The notes below the pieces were generated by a model. That model did not search any database. It was not told the DNA's origin and worked only from the letters and a program-made list of their open reading frames with translations. From Oscillospiraceae bacterium (GTDB lineage: Bacteria > Bacillota > Clostridia > Oscillospirales > JAAYXM01), in NCBI GenBank assembly GCA_017435965.1, contig JAFSEA010000074.1:1-48061 (forward strand): DNA of 48,061 nucleotides, given 5' to 3'. Below, one piece after another: positions 47,776 through 48,061 of this stretch. A program made the translations under genes and the position numbers. How positions within the stretch are numbered: position 1 is the stretch's first letter; every line of letters starts with the position of its first letter.

Positions 47776-48061
47776 ATGATGCAAAAAGGGTACGAGAACA
47801 GATATCAAGTAGAAATGATAAGCATAGAGGACTTGGTACCACAGGAACATTTGTTAAGACAAATAAGCGAAGCAGTAGATTTTACTAAAATATATGAGAT
47901 TGTGGAAGAACTGTATTGTGAGGATAACGGAAGACCGAGCATAGATCCCGTTGTTCTTTTCAAAATGGTTTTAATTCAGCATTTGTATGGGTTGCCGTCA
48001 CTACGCAGAACAGCGGATGAAGTGTCTTTGAATAATGCATACCGATGGTTTTTGGGATATA
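47776..48061 (+). CDS. IS1182-family transposase, N-terminal part (cut by window end)
   Basis: 95 codons visible: MMQKGYENRYQVEMISIEDL, VPQEHLLRQISEAVDFTKIY, then RPSIDPVVLFKMVLIQHLYG and LPSLRRTADEVSLNNAYRWF. This is the N-terminal DUF772-type region of IS1182/IS5-group transposases, and the DDE domain lies beyond the window. Second ATG at 47779 is an equal start option. Confidence 0.88.
   Translation, partial: MMQKGYENRYQVEMISIEDLVPQEHLLRQISEAVDFTKIYEIVEELYCEDNGRPSIDPVVLFKMVLIQHLYGLPSLRRTADEVSLNNAYRWFLGY

Larger units (their letters stand above)
47704..48061 (+). mobile_element. IS1182-family insertion sequence (left part)
   Basis: Transposase N-terminus at 47776 plus about 70 bp of upstream DNA with a hairpin (47711-47740). 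The left end is probably near 47704, directly against the host terminator hairpin. The right end is outside the window, so boundaries are not proven. Confidence 0.6.

Overview
The window looks like a chromosomal segment from a strictly anaerobic, spore-forming Clostridia-class bacterium, probably gut-associated and related to Oscillospiraceae. The evidence is an alpha/beta-type SASP gene, an oxygen-defence set of ferritin, flavodiiron protein and two rubredoxins, FeoAB, SLH-anchored surface proteins, AT-rich promoters with near-consensus sigma-A boxes, and strong AGGAGG-type ribosome binding sites. Species cannot be named from this sequence alone.

Layout. (1) 1-5.1 kb: a minus-strand pair (tandem PII-like protein plus DUF1538 membrane protein), then plus-strand ferritin, rubredoxin, a PepSY protein, an FprA flavodiiron protein and a second rubredoxin. 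(2) 5.2-12.7 kb: a tightly packed plus-strand housekeeping operon of GT26 glycosyltransferase, thymidylate kinase, a DUF2156 protein, a GNAT protein, a DJ-1-like protein, 5-formyl-THF cyclo-ligase, MltG, a U32 peptidase-family protein and an RluA pseudouridine synthase. (3) 12.7-15.6 kb: a five-ribbon zinc protein, a SASP gene, AT-rich relic DNA, a Phd/ParE-type toxin-antitoxin pair and a second, frameshifted SASP copy. The two SASP copies form direct repeats of about 250 bp around the TA locus.

(4) 15.6-22.0 kb: a 6.3-kb integrated element in a tRNA-Pro(CGG) gene. It is bounded by an exact 23-bp repeat of the tRNA 3' end and encodes a tyrosine integrase, a phage-like repressor/Cro switch with three operators exactly 30 bp apart, a replication-type protein, an ArpU-like regulator, four tandem paralogous small helical proteins, a Fic protein lacking the catalytic His, and a four-hairpin array between fic and int. 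No capsid, portal or terminase gene is visible, so it resembles a phage satellite or a minimal integrative element. This is the best candidate here for an undescribed system.

(5) 22.0-26.2 kb: an amidohydrolase, a RadC-like protein with a damaged JAMM motif, and FeoA-FeoB. (6) 26.2-38.8 kb: a minus-strand surface locus with an 875-aa secreted modular protein, a 2597-aa SLH-anchored heparinase II/III-like protein and an M55 peptidase, divergent from an AraC-type regulator. The two large proteins share six copies of one module I do not recognise. (7) 38.8-47.7 kb: a MATE exporter, a glycosyltransferase, a GT4-CsaB fusion, then a plus-strand run of DUF4330 protein, O-antigen-ligase-like protein, glucuronate isomerase and a lipoprotein. 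The window ends inside an IS1182-type transposase.

How parts may connect (inference): CsaB pyruvylates the wall polysaccharide that SLH domains bind, so the GT4-CsaB fusion and perhaps the TagA-like GT26 enzyme could build the anchor for the SLH lyase. A uronate-releasing lyase would feed UxaC. FeoAB, ferritin and the rubredoxin/flavodiiron genes form an iron and oxygen-handling theme.
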